Part shown: piece after piece, positions 22,769 through 33,552 of the stretch
Position numbering within the stretch: the stretch's first letter is position 1
Layout of the letters: every line of letters begins with the position of its first letter
NCBI GenBank assembly: GCA_013407085.1
Contig: JACCGJ010003085.1
Coordinates: forward strand, 33,052-97,051
From: Atriophallophorus winterbourni
Taxonomy: Eukaryota > Platyhelminthes > Trematoda > Plagiorchiida > Microphallidae
Reading direction: 5' to 3'
Length of the DNA stretch: 64,000 bases
Made by a program: the position numbers and the translations under genes
Notes under the pieces: generated by a model
Told to the model about the DNA's origin: nothing
Database searches by the model: none
Seen by the model: the letters and a program-made list of their open reading frames with translations, nothing else

Positions 22769-22959
22769 ACAGTAAGATCAGGATCCGCATGCGCTTGAAA
22801 CAGTGGAGGAATGGTAAACAAGGAGCGCTTGTATGCCACTGTTGGATAAGGCTCGTACGACGAACCTGTTCAAAGCATGTGTCGAAACACATGTTAAATG
22901 GGGTTAAACCCATAACCATGAAACAAAAGATTCATTTGCATGCTTTTCCGTCATTCACA

Positions 22960-23001
22960 CCCCACGACCGGTTTCGTGCTGTTTGCACTCATCAGGTAGG
23001 G
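22960..23001 (-). ncRNA. Hammerhead ribozyme, 233-bp family, intact copy C
   Basis: Identical to copies A and B. It is the 5-prime-most ribozyme of the array in the sense of the transcript. Confidence 0.9.
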
Positions 23002-23605
23002 ACAGTAAGATCAGGATCCGCATGCGCTTGTAACACAACCTTTTATTTTTTATGAGTGCTCCACCATTCTACTGGCTTTGCATACGTATTAAAAGAGCAA
23101 AACGAGGTGTTCGCTTCCACCCAGCGGATTGTGATACTGAACAACATCTGACTTTAGTGTTTAAGACTAGGTCTAAAACAGATGTCCGTAACAAATTTCG
23201 TTTTCATGTATATTCGAAAACATGATTAAACAAGGGAATGTAATAGAACAGTTCGCGAAATGCGTAGTCTAGTGATCAGGGTGGATGATCTAATCGTTTA
23301 TATAGTTGCGGCAAATTAATTCTCCCATAACCAATAATTGCGAATCGCTCCAACTAATGCATTGCTTTCAATAGTTTTCCTTCATGCGAATGCTGATTCG
23401 AGCTTAAAGTTACACCATATACTGTCTCCCAGATCAAGATCAGTGTCTGTAACTACTTACTGTATTAACGTTAATCGAAGTAAACGGCTACCTCGCCAAC
23501 TATTCTTAGGCGGTCTCTCAAAATGTTTGTCATGATAGGAATAGAGAGCTCGCTTTCGCTCACCTGAGGTCTGAACCATGTATCAGTTATTGCTATGATG
23601 TCGAG

Positions 23606-23920
23606 TTAGTGCTGATTGCAGTTATTGTTCTTTGTAGCTAAATTGTCTACCAGACATTGTGCGGTACTAAATAGACAATTGATTGTGGTTTTCGTATGAA
23701 GTGATGGAGATTGAAGATCCAGTATATACAGGACCCTTCGTGATTCGGATATTGATTTTGTGTGGATTGCAACAGTGTATCTAAGTGGAGAGTCATCTGA
23801 TTCTAGAAGCCGATATTCATTAGTCGGTTTCGGATTAAAATGCATGGAATTAATTATTCTGACATCCTTCGAGAGATTCCTATGATTTGCACTCCATTTG
23901 GCGCTCAATGGTTCCATCAC
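23606..23920 (-). pseudogene. Alpha LINE ORF1 C-terminal remnant (right arm)
   Basis: Counterpart of 8,119-8,550. It shares SANHRNLSKDVRIINSMHF with NANHRNISKDFRISNTRRF of the left arm, then LLES and a valine/isoleucine-rich segment. It is frameshifted relative to the left copy after that. Confidence 0.6.
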
Positions 23921-24789
23921 ACCTCTCGTTGAAAATGATATTTAAAGAGGTTTTGGCCCGTCACCTTTATATTTTGTTGACCGAGGTATTCTAAACGTGT
24001 TCACCACGACTGACTCATGAGCTCCGATGCTCTTGGCAACTTACCGCCAATGTTTTAAATCGTCGTGCGTTATTTACCAAACTATATGCATTGTTTCGTA
24101 AACTCAGATTTTGTGGGTTTTATACACTGAGATGCGTGAAGTAGTTCAAGCGTCTCATAGACCTATCTTACTGTGGTTATTTATCTTTTGGTTGCGTTCA
24201 GTAAGTAGATGGATTATAGGCTGATTTCATAATTCAGATTTTAATAATTTCGTGTAAAACTTATTGAAGACTACTCAAATCTATTTGAAAGTCGCGTGTT
24301 TCTAGTATATTGACTGTGTTATTTTTATTCCAACACAGTTAATCACACATCCAAAATACGGCTGTTTCATCCAGTCGGCATTATGCATAACGAGCCTTCG
24401 AAAAAATTAGTTTAACATTGTGTGCTGACTGCTGATGGCCTCATTCGATCGAAGTCGTCCATATTTGTCTTCATGACACTCCACTGTGAATAAAATGACG
24501 AACAATTCGATTGAGGAGAAACCTTATCTTCTCAGCGCAGACCGCTGGAGCATCAAGTAATTTATGCGCGAACGAAAGAAAGATGAACTTTGAAGCCACA
24601 TTTTAACAAGGTTGGTAGGACCTGCTGTTCAAATAAACATACGGATACACAATATCATTCCGGACAAAGTTGATGTTTATATAATCAATTAGGTATACAA
24701 GAGATGCACGTCCAATATGGCTTATTAGTTGCCTCATTGTTCGTTTAATTGACCTGTGATTAAGTATGCACATAGATAAATGTAACGAT

Positions 24790-26745
24790 TCTTTCGTTGT
24801 TGTTGTTGTTGGCCTTTTCAGTCGATGTCGACCAAGTATGAACATCAAAATCACGTGAATTTTCATGCTCTGCAGCCTTTGGAATGACCAAACAGTCTGA
24901 TTCGGGAGGAAAAATCTCTCACGCAGAGCTGACAACGAAAGACAGAACTCGGTTTTATTGCATCAGTTGCACGCCGACGGCGTAATCTTTTTCAGCAGCC
25001 AAGAGGTGTAATTGCTTTTTTCCAGCTTGCGGACGACGCGTTAAACAATGCCTCTTATAGGAGCGGTCAATCTCAAGTTTTTTCCCAACTCACCGAGTCG
25101 ATGACAAGAGCGTTCATATCTCTTTTGCCAACGTATTTGTACCGCAAGTGCGGTCTGCTCAATGGTTAACTTCCTGATTGCAAATCACCATAGAGTAAAT
25201 CTTTCGGAATGTGACCATTTTCCATTCTGTTGACATGACGAAGCCAGCGCAGGCGGCTCTGTAGCAATAGGGTGAACATGCTCTGTAGGTCAGCTTTGCA
25301 AAGCACTTCAGCGTTAGTCACTTTGTTCATTAACGATATATCCAAGATACGACGTATGCTTAGTAGATGTAAAGCATTCACGTGCCGTTCGTGTCTTGCG
25401 TGGGTGGTCCAGGTTTCACTGCCCTACAGGAAAGCATTTAGTAAGCACGCGCTTTATACCATCATCGTTGTCTTAACAGTCAGCTTGCGGTTACCCCGAA
25501 CAGGAGAGTTCGAACGGGAAAGAATTAAAGCTGCTCTACAAATCCACTTATCAATCTCCGCAATGTTTGAAACAAGGTATGTGAATTGATGTACTGGTTC
25601 AAGCTGGCAGTTTCCAACAGTTATGGTGGGAGGCGATAAAGTCCATTTACTAAGTACCTTTGTCTTGCTAATGCTGATTGTTAGCCCAAATTCTTTGCAT
25701 GACGACGAAATACAGTTCATTTGTGATTGGAGGTGCTCTTGAGAGTGAGCAATGAAGGCTGCATCGTTGGCAAACAGCAGGTCACGAATGAACACATTTC
25801 GTGCCTTGGTTTGTGCTCTCAACCAGTTTAGGTTGAAAAGCTTGCCATCAATCCACATGCGTAGGTTAATACCTTCTATCCTCGTCCTGAAAGCGTGCTT
25901 CAGAAGCAGATCAATGTAAATGCCAAACAGCGTTTGAGCAACAAAACACCCTAGTTTGACGCGTCTGAGCTGAAACCGTTAAAATTGACTGAGCCCTTCA
26001 TGCCTGAGTAAAACGAAATAACGAGCTTGATCAGTCACGGGGGGCAGCCTATCAAATAAAGCATTTTAGAAAGATTCTGCATGCTGACGTAGTTGAATGC
26101 CTTCGTTAAATCAATAGAAACAGCGTATAATGGTATACGCTGTTCCCAACACTTTTCTTGAAGTTGTCTCAGGGAGAAGATCAAGTCAACTGTTGATCTT
26201 TCCTTGCGTACTCCACGTTGAGATTCGGAGTTAATTCTGTCAGCTAAATCTTGCAGCCGGATCTGTAAGACTTTAGCAAAGAATTTGATTACAACATTCA
26301 GAAGTGAGATTCCACTGTAATTGTTGCAGTCGCCTCAATCTCCTTTATTCTCAAATATCGTAATGTTCTTTGTGTCTCGCATATCTTGTGCGGCACACCC
26401 CTCCTGTCACCATTGATGAAGCAAATGGTGAAGCGGTCGTAATAATGCTGCTCTACAGCATTTGATGAGGCCAGGGGCCTTTCCATCCGCTAAGCGGTCG
26501 ATTGCCCTATTGAGCTCATCAAGATTAGGAGAGCATCTAGATATTCAATAGTCAGCAACCGCTTGACATTTTCAAATACATGTGGCAAAACCGTACTGTC
26601 CCTAGAGTAGAGAATGGAGAAGAGCTCTGCCCATCTTTCCATCTGTTAAGTTTTGTCCACAATCGGGTCACCAGATGCAGACTTAATTAGATCCGTTTTA
26701 AGTTTGCTTGGACCAACGGCTCTCTCTACCCAGCTGTTTCTCCTC
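24790..26745 (-). mobile_element. RTE-clade LINE, reverse strand, nested in the alpha LINE
   Basis: The 3-prime end is at 24,790 with a (CAA)n tail (GTTGTTGTTGTTGTTGG on the forward strand); the 5-prime end near 26,745 is truncated before the endonuclease catalytic part. Reverse-strand reading gives a reverse transcriptase with FANDAAFIAHSQEHLQSQMN (25,780-25,720), the family's FADD box with D changed to N, then FTYLVSNIAEIDK and VTNAEVLCKADLQSMF. The left arm (7,195-7,205) and the third copy (55,090-55,105) are uninterrupted at this site. Confidence 0.82.
25166..25858 (-). pseudogene. RTE reverse transcriptase palm to C-terminus
   Basis: Two open segments (25,858-25,454 and 25,381-25,166). 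They contain the YADDA-type active site as LLFANDAAF, TISISKTKVL, and the downstream LRHVNRMENGHIPKDLLYG block. The Asp-to-Asn change in the catalytic box and the break near 25,450 show it is inactive. Confidence 0.8.
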
Positions 26746-27544
26746 GTCTGGATTCGGTGAATACTTTTCCATTCTAACCGTATCTATGATCCAATAATAT
26801 ATCATAATTGTCTCATCATCAAAAATCCTTGATATTTCATAGCTAGGTTATATCATGTATAATTTACAATCAAGTGAATCTTTAATGAAGTTTATGTGTG
26901 AAATGTCAAGAAACGATTAGGCCTTGACAGCATGGCTAAATAAAGATAACTTAATTCAGAATCGAATATATCAGAGATATTCTAAGCTTGTGATTGAACT
27001 CGAAAACACGCCATTCGCCGAGCGACTGACACGAATGAAGGTGAGGACACTTGCACAAAGAACAATCGAGGTGATCTCATCCTCGCATGCAAAATAATAA
27101 AAACTGATTCCCACCCCCAGGATTTATTATTGCACATTCGATTTTCTAGCAACAGCTGATGGGTTCAATTTGAAAATACTACATTCCAAACGGAAACGCG
27201 GCATGCATTTTTATTAGGTGCGCGTTGCGTAGTTTAAAATTCCCTACCTGCAGATTTTGTAAGCTTAAACAGTTCACCTATATTCAAAACGAATCTTGAC
27301 AATAGAATATATCGCGAAAAGAATACAGGTCAACATTACGTAGAATCACATTTGAAAATCGAACATGCCACTTAAATATAAAGATTTTCTTAGTACAACT
27401 TTGCATTCAGCACTGAAAGATTCTATTCCCACCAGCAGGTTAATTACGCTTCAAAACAATTCCTTGTGTAACATTGTATCGTATCAGATACGTAAAACTG
27501 TAATATTCAACATGCTGCATGCGCATCACTTGCGCTGTTGAAGC

Positions 27545-27726
27545 TGTAACAACATTGTTTTACGGTACATAACAATTGACCTTGATTTACACTCCCCGTT
27601 GATTCGTTTTCCGTGATTGCTTCTCTTTGCCTTTGTGCACCTTTCGGCTACCGCGATTAATCTTCCATCGCCTGTGTCTTTTCTTCAGCATCCTTGGGGA
27701 CATTAATGTAGTGGTCAATCTACTAC
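27545..27726 (+). repeat. 5-prime LTR of the gypsy element
   Basis: Starts TGTAACAACATTG after GAAGC and ends ...CTACTAC before the primer site. It matches 30,503-30,695. Confidence 0.85.
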
Positions 27727-27729
27727 AAA

Positions 27730-27748
27730 TGGTTGAGCCCGACGTGAT
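27730..27748 (+). promoter_or_regulatory. Primer-binding site, tRNA-Trp-like
   Basis: TGGTTGAGCCCGACGTGAT, two or three bases after the 5-prime LTR. It resembles the TGG...CCCGACGTGAT site used by CsRn1-type elements, from memory of that lineage. Confidence 0.7.
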
Positions 27749-28099
27749 ACAGCAATCATTCTTGTATAACAAATTGGTGATCGCGACATACGCGCATCCT
27801 TCGTCTATCTTATCCCGTTCGTCATTTTTCAGCTTTATATCGGAGTTTTCATAGGTAATTTTTTTACCTAGTGAAATCGTGCTTTCCGCAATATATGCTC
27901 TTGTTTATCATGAGTGATTCTAAACGCGTTATTATAGCCTCGACGGTCATCAAAATTCCCAGTTTTATCTCACAGGACCCTGGGTATTGGTTCCATTTTT
28001 AAGAAACTGAATTAATTTTTTTAAAAACATAATTGAAGACTCCAACATGTATTCACATTTAACGCAGAAACTCCCCGCGGATGTGTTGTTACATGTACG

Positions 28100-28790
28100 C
28101 GACGCAGTCATAGCTGCACCCATATGTGACCGATACAGTATTGTCAAGCAGGCAGTTATTCACCGCACTGTCCAGTCTGAACGATCTAGTCTACAGCAGC
28201 TGATCGACAACTGAGAAATTTCTAACAAAAAAGCCATCTACCATAATAATAGAGATGCGCCGCCTGCTCGGGTCATCGCATATGGACGAGTCCTTACTAA
28301 AGAAACTATGTCTCCACCGTTCACCTGAGTGCTTCAACCCATTTTGCTTGTTGCAAAAAGCACCCCGGTATTTGAGCTCGCGGAAACGGCAGACAACATC
28401 GCTGAATGTATCCGTTCCTATCCAGATAGCCATATTCCAACGTTAACCGCAGGACGATTTCACACAAAGATTAATACAGCGGAAGTCAGCAATATGGATC
28501 TACTGTCTGTGGTAGCAACTTTACGCAATGAGTTGCGAAACCTCACACTCAACAGTAAGTCACAATCACATAACCTGTCCCGCCAACGCTCTAGTAGTCA
28601 CACCAGGTCACCCGTTTGCTGGATCCATCTGAAGTATCTCGTTAATGCAGGGCGTTGCATTGAACTTTGTGCCTATCACACATCACTAGCGAAAAACTCG
28701 AGACATCACCTAACGACTACTACTGTCTTCGTCCCGAAGAGATTAAGTCGTCTTTTCAACATCAAGGATAAGTCCACCGAAAGCCAGTAG
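28100..28790 (+). pseudogene. Gag of the gypsy element
   Basis: Open from 28,329 (153 codons) with an earlier part in another frame. It contains VFELAETADNIAE, LSVVATLRNELRNL, a basic RQRSSSHTRSP stretch and CWIHLKYLVNAGRCIELC, a C-x2-H-x9-C-x3-C zinc knuckle. That CHCC pattern is known for CsRn1-type Gag. It would package the element RNA in virus-like particles. It ends in a stop at about 28,788, near the deletion junction. Confidence 0.8.
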
Positions 28791-28794
28791 GGAC

Positions 28795-29805
28795 GTTCGC
28801 ACATGCGCTAAAGCGTGCGGCTGTCGTCAACGCACGAAAATCCACCCAAAAAACCAGAAAAACATTAGGAGCATTTCTCAAACCGGATAAGCGTTTCTTT
28901 TACATCCACGTAGAATTCATTGGCCCATTACCACCTTTAATTGGCTATATATACATCCTCACCTGCATAGACCGTTTGACCCGTTGACCGAGTACGGTCC
29001 GCTACTAAACGGCTCTTACGAGACAGTGTTAATTGCCTTCTTCGAACGGCGGGTAGCACATTTCGGTGGTCCGAGTAACGTTACATCGGACCTTAGTTTT
29101 TTAATTCGATAGCGCCTCCAGTAAACTGTTGTCTACCCTTGTTTGCCATCATCACCAAACAACTGCCTACCACCCTGCTGCGAATGGTATGGTGAAAATG
29201 TAGCACAGGCAGCTCAAAGCCGCGTAAATGACACACGGAGGTACTAACTGGCACGACGTACTACAGGTTGTCCTCCTAGGTTCAACAACAACCTTCAAAA
29301 CCCTTTTGCAATCCACTGCCGCTGAGTTGACATTCGGTTGTACCATCGCATTACCTAGTGATTATGCTTCCCCGGCTAGGCAATCATCATTTGCTAAGAA
29401 GATTACGTGGCGCGCTTGCAACCCCGGCGACTACAAGCCAGAGAGTCACACACGCCGAAGGAGTTGGCATATTGGCAGTATGTGTTTCTCCGAAACGACA
29501 TGGTGAAGCAACCTCTACAACCTCTTTATGCTGGACCATTCAATATAATTCGGTGGTCCCAAAAACAGTTGTGATTCACCGAGCCTGTTGACACGAAATT
29601 TTCCCGATTGACAGAGTCAAACCGGCGTTTATGTACAATACGGTTGACTCAGCTAATCCGCCAGACACAACCCCAGCACCTCCGGTGATAACCCCTACCT
29701 TCATTCGAAACCTACATTCTACTATCTTAACGCATACTGACACAACATTTCGGCGAGCGAAACGGCAACCCGTAAGTTTCTCCGATTTTGTAGTAAATTT
29801 TTAAC
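28795..29805 (+). pseudogene. Integrase of the gypsy element, C-terminal two-thirds
   Basis: Read across frames: VRTCAKACGCRQRTKIH keeps the cysteine half of the zinc-binding domain. Next come FIHVEFIGPLPP and LTCIDRFTR (core strand with the first catalytic Asp region), NVTSD (second Asp), then TAYHPAANGMV, and a long C-terminal tail with LQPLYAGPFNIIRW and a terminal RRAKRQPVSFSDF at about 29,760. Several stops and frameshifts. It joins directly to gag because the middle of pol is deleted. Confidence 0.8.
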
Positions 29806-30502
29806 GTGTTGTTATCACTTGATATATGCCCGTACTTATTTTACGTACCTCATCACCATAACTCGGTCGTGGCCTTAAACCCATGCACTATAGAGTTCTT
29901 GATGTTCTCACTTCTAAGGTACACATGCAACTCCAGCTAAGAAAACCGTGGCGCGCGTCACTGAAGATCACCGACGCTTGTGGCCATCCGACCCGATAGC
30001 CCCAACCATGATCACCACGCCCAACACGAAACCTATCATACAAGGTCCTTACCATCCCGACTACAAGCCACTTAGCTTTCTCCAGGCGAGGCCGTTCGTC
30101 ATCAACCCTGGGTGTGCAGGAACATCTCAGCACGGATTATGTTTTCAGGGCTTCTGGTTCTTTGTTGTCAAGACTACAGATGTGCCTACATCTGCTCCTA
30201 CTGGGTTCATACTGAGACCAGGACAGACTGGGGTTTTCTGCTGACTGCATGTTCATCCCATGTGATTCGGCTCCGGCAGCACGTTCACTGCACGTGAAAC
30301 GTGACTCGGCTTAGCACTTACCGGTTTTTCGTGTATCTTATTGTGGTCACCATCGACAATTGACCCATGCGGATCAAGTGCCTTGGCTGACTTCGAAGCG
30401 ACTGGTTGCTGAGAGACTATGTTCAAGCCTGCAACGCGCTAACGCCGCGTGATCAGTTCAATTGTCAATTCCTGATAAGAAGTCACCTCTGACCAGAGTT
30501 CT
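29806..30502. other. Unassigned tail of the gypsy element
   Basis: Between the end of pol and the 3-prime LTR. GC-richer than the surroundings, with several short open frames and no recognised domain. It may be an inserted foreign fragment or 3-prime untranslated sequence. Confidence 0.35.
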
Positions 30503-30695
30503 TGTAAGGTACCGTTCAACAACATTGTTTTACTGTACATAACAATTGACCTTGATACATACTCCCGTTGATTCGGGTTCCGTGATTGCTTCCCTGGACC
30601 TTCGTGCACCTTTTGGCTACCGCGATTAACCTTCCATCTCCTGTGCTTTTTCTCCAACATTCTTGGGGATATTATTTTAGTCGTCTGTCTACTAC
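30503..30695 (+). repeat. 3-prime LTR of the gypsy element
   Basis: Starts TGTAAGGTACC, then CAACAACATTGTTTTAC as in the other LTR, and ends CTACTAC before GAAGC. About 85% like the 5-prime LTR by eye, so the insertion is not recent. Confidence 0.8.
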
Positions 30696-31349
30696 GAAGC
30701 TACTAGTGATAAACTTTGAATCACCAACGTTCTCAAGGATGAAGATGCACGGTTTTATTTCCATAAAATTTAGCGATCGGTACTCAGGTGTTTGCGCTCA
30801 TCAATAGCATCACTGTCCGTGCTTCATTTAGCTTTTTTTCAAACTCTCGAACTGTGTTGAAGCGGATATCGCGTTATCATGTTTATATTTTGTTTGAAAC
30901 CAAAAAGATTAGCGTATTTGCGCCAACGTTAACACAAATACTTAATTAAAGAGAAATATTCAACAATCTAGCGTCACCATTTCTAATAATTTGACCTAAA
31001 CTCAGCATCCTAATTCTAAACTTAACAGACTCACCTATCACGCATTTGGTCTTCCCTCTCATGAGATTATGTCTAACACCGTCATTTGAATCTCAAATAA
31101 TCATTGATACAGTGCTTCTGCACGTATTCATGTACCCCATTTACAATACCTTGTAAGAATAAGACGTTCCATTAGAATATTTTCTTACGCAATTGCAATT
31201 TGTTAGGAACGAATCTCAATAATTAAATGCTGAAGATAATTCATTCATAAACATAACGCATTCAACTCTGCTAATGCTGTTTTTTTAACAAGACTACTCA
31301 AAACCCGAGCTACACAAGCCAAAATATTAATAAAACGGATATTTAAATA

Positions 31350-31415
31350 TAAACCACATTTGCATGCATCACCATCACACAAAACACTCCACGACCGGTT
31401 TCGTGCTGTTTGCAC
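31350..31415 (-). mobile_element. 66-bp insertion: truncated hammerhead repeat with 12-bp target duplication
   Basis: Flanked by GATATTTAAATA at 31,338-31,349 and 31,416-31,427. Uninterrupted copies of this spot exist at about 1,128-1,140 and 2,508-2,520. On the reverse strand the insert starts exactly at stem II (GTGCAAACAGCACGAAACC) and runs to GCATGCAAATG, so it is a 5-prime-truncated piece of the 233-bp repeat. Confidence 0.9.
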
Positions 31416-32957
31416 GATATTTAAATAGTTTTCCTATATATCTGGATCACGACTGAGAAACATTGTACTCCGCTAAGCGATTCAATCGTCATTCTAATTT
31501 CAGCATAACTGGCTGCCCTTCCACAGTCGCCCACAAACTACACTTCGAAATACACAGATGACTTAGTAATTAGATGTGCAGTACCCAGATACGACTGTTA
31601 AAAGCCTAAATCTGATGCTTCAGACCTGGTCAGAATCTGGATATCAAAGTTAGAATCCCGAAAAACGTACTTCACTTTTTTTCGCAAATTTGCGTGGTGA
31701 ATGTCGTGAATCGATTTGCACTAAAATTACTTTATCTAAAATTAAGTTCACAAATCTGTCTAGAGGGAGATACGTCAAATATCTAGGCGTCAACATTTAC
31801 TACAACTTTCCGTGTACATAGCATCTAAATTCTTTACTAACTAAAGTTTTTAGAATTTCTGTTTATGTTTCCGGGATTCATTCCCTCGGCGTTAATTCTC
31901 ACTTTCTCACTTTATATACAGTTGAATATTACCTCATATTCTGTATGCTTCACCTTCTCCTCTACCGTGCACTGGTTTAATAAAATTAATGTGTTGCACA
32001 GACGTAGCATTAGGATCGTTCCACCCTCGAGCTTTATACCTTATTTATTATGCCATCGTCTTCCGATCGGCATATAGATACTATCACCAATGATACGTCT
32101 CTACGTTTGCATAAAGTCAACCTTCCTCAAATACTCGTTTAAAACACATCCTATTGACTTCTAGAACATCGTTATATCTGAGATCATTTATCTTATCTAC
32201 TTCACGTTATCTTTGTTAAAGGGAATTGCTCGTTTAACAATCACGTTTAGAGTTATATCCGTACATTTTATAGTACCTATTCAGTGAGACGTTTCATTTT
32301 TGCTTGATAATTTGTCCATTATTTATTATGTTTTTAGCACTGGTCTAAAGTTAAAATTTATAAAATTTCATAATCTACCTTCTTTGATGCAAAATGATTG
32401 AGCATGATTACGAATTTTTGATTCCATTACTTTTCTGGCCAGACAATTTTACCGTGGAATTGTTTTGAAACAACCACTACAACATCCGATGGACCACACG
32501 CAACAATAGAGAACTTTTTGGCATTGAATTATATGAAAGGTAACCTTGCACTCACAAAGGAATAAACAAAATATTATCAGACGAAAACATTCCACATCAC
32601 ATTATCATATAGCTGTGAATCTATATATTCTAGAAGCGGCTAAAAGATTAATAATCAGAAAGACGCGAAACTCATAAATGATATCCTGCCTATCTGTTCT
32701 GATTGTTTGTTGGCTCTGCACGGATCGTGTACAAATGGGTCAGTCTTTTTCCGTATAGCATGATGCCATTGTTTTGTCTCGAATGCATCATAATTCTCCA
32801 TTTGTTATCACAAACAATAAGAAAATTCCAATAGGGATCGAGGTGATATCCACAACGTGAATGAAGGGTGAATGGTGTTGTATAGATATGGTGAGAACAC
32901 ATCATTGTGAGTTGTAACGTTATTACAACTATATCTAGATTTTGCAATGTTTTTCAG

Positions 32958-33187
32958 ACGAAAATATAATCCATATGTTATTCCTATGTGTTTCATGTTA
33001 TATAAAATCTATAGCATTCGACTGTATTGCTGTTATTTATCGCATGAACGATTTTATATTGAAGTATATTAGTATTTTGTCGAAAAGGATCAATGACACA
33101 CTTCGACCAAATTATGTTATTAGGAACAACATAGCAGGAGCAATCCTGAAATATCTTCTTGCACTGTTGTGGCATTATGTAAAGACA
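32958..33187 (+). CDS. Candidate host gene, exon 1 (signal-peptide-like start)
   Basis: The acceptor TTTTTCAG at 32,950-32,957 precedes a short leader. ATG at 32,975 opens MLFLCVSCYIKSIAF, a hydrophobic stretch that could be a signal peptide. The frame stays open to a GTAAGA donor at 33,188 (phase 0); an alternative GTGAGC donor lies at 33,203, also phase 0. The phase matches exon 2. No homology is recognised in this part. It is a prediction from splice signals and open frame only. Confidence 0.35.
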
Positions 33188-33552
33188 GTAAGAACAAGTT
33201 TGGTGAGCCTTGAGAGAGTGGACAACTATTAAACAAAGTTGAACTTGATTGCCACTTGTAAAGAGGGTTCTTATCAAGTAACACGACGGCTTAATACAGA
33301 ATTATAAAGTGTTACATTGTTAAGCTATAAAGGAGCTTGTTAATAACAACTATATTGTAGTGCTCATATTCCTATCATTTACGCAATGCTACCGGCTTTG
33401 GGCTGTTTGCCTTTAACCGGATTAAAGAGTAAGCCTGAGAACCGTGATAACGTCGTAAGCAATGATATATTTTTATGTCAAAATTGAATAGGGTTATTAC
33501 AAAAACCATGATGCTCAAATAAATAATCACAACGTGATTTGTAGCACAACAG

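Larger units (their letters stand above)
22226..23030 (-). repeat. 233-bp tandem repeat array with hammerhead ribozymes (retrozyme-like)
   Basis: About three and a half units with exact 233-bp spacing and very high identity. Each unit carries one hammerhead on the reverse strand. The array interrupts the alpha LINE: left flank TGTAATATAAC (22,215-22,225), right flank TGTAACACAAC (23,029-23,039), an 11-bp repeat with two differences that is compatible with a target duplication. The whole unit resembles the 5-prime region of the beta LINE (20,450-20,650; 43,950-44,150; 63,530-63,730). Overlapping ORFs repeated every 233 bp are by-products. Confidence 0.92.
22060..27240 (-). mobile_element. Composite unit, right arm, part with CR1-like LINE (alpha), interrupted
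   Basis: Inverted copy of 6,653-9,250. It is present as 22,060-22,225, 23,031-24,789 and 26,746-27,240, separated by a hammerhead array and an RTE. Landmarks are GATCAGGGTGGATGATC (23,274-23,290), the complement of 8,893-8,909; CCATCAAAACAATGTAAT (22,203-22,220), the complement of a sequence near 9,113; and TATATCATAATTGTCTCATC (26,797-26,816), the complement of 7,099-7,118. Confidence 0.8.
27545..30695 (+). mobile_element. Ty3/gypsy LTR retrotransposon, CsRn1-like, internally deleted
   Basis: 3.15 kb with direct LTRs of about 182 and 193 bp and a 5-bp target duplication GAAGC (27,540-27,544 and 30,696-30,700). Its insertion site is intact as ...TTGAAGCTGG... in the homologous left arm. A tRNA-Trp-like primer site begins TGGTTGAGCCCGACGTGAT at 27,730. 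Order: LTR, gag, integrase, LTR. Protease, reverse transcriptase and RNase H are missing, so about 2 kb has been deleted relative to the 5-kb elements of this lineage. Confidence 0.9.
27240..32700. repeat. Composite unit, right arm, non-coding part, interrupted
   Basis: Inverted copy of 1-3,514 with a single monomer, present as 27,240-27,544 and 30,701-32,545. The first bases after the gypsy element continue exactly where the unit was cut. 32,545-32,700 extends the homology to 60,020-60,180 (AAGACGCGAAA and CTCATA(A/G)AT shared). A 66-bp ribozyme fragment interrupts it at 31,350. Confidence 0.78.

Noticed and set aside
22256..22919. Three identical 65-codon ORFs spaced 233 bp on the reverse strand, and longer ones on the forward strand
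   Set aside because: They repeat because the satellite unit repeats. The ribozyme explains the conserved part, and no ORF start or codon pattern is kept in diverged copies.
30112..30244. GC-richer stretch with open frames in the gypsy element, as a possible captured host gene or envelope
   Set aside because: No signal peptide, transmembrane pattern or conserved motif is visible, and the frames are short and overlapping.
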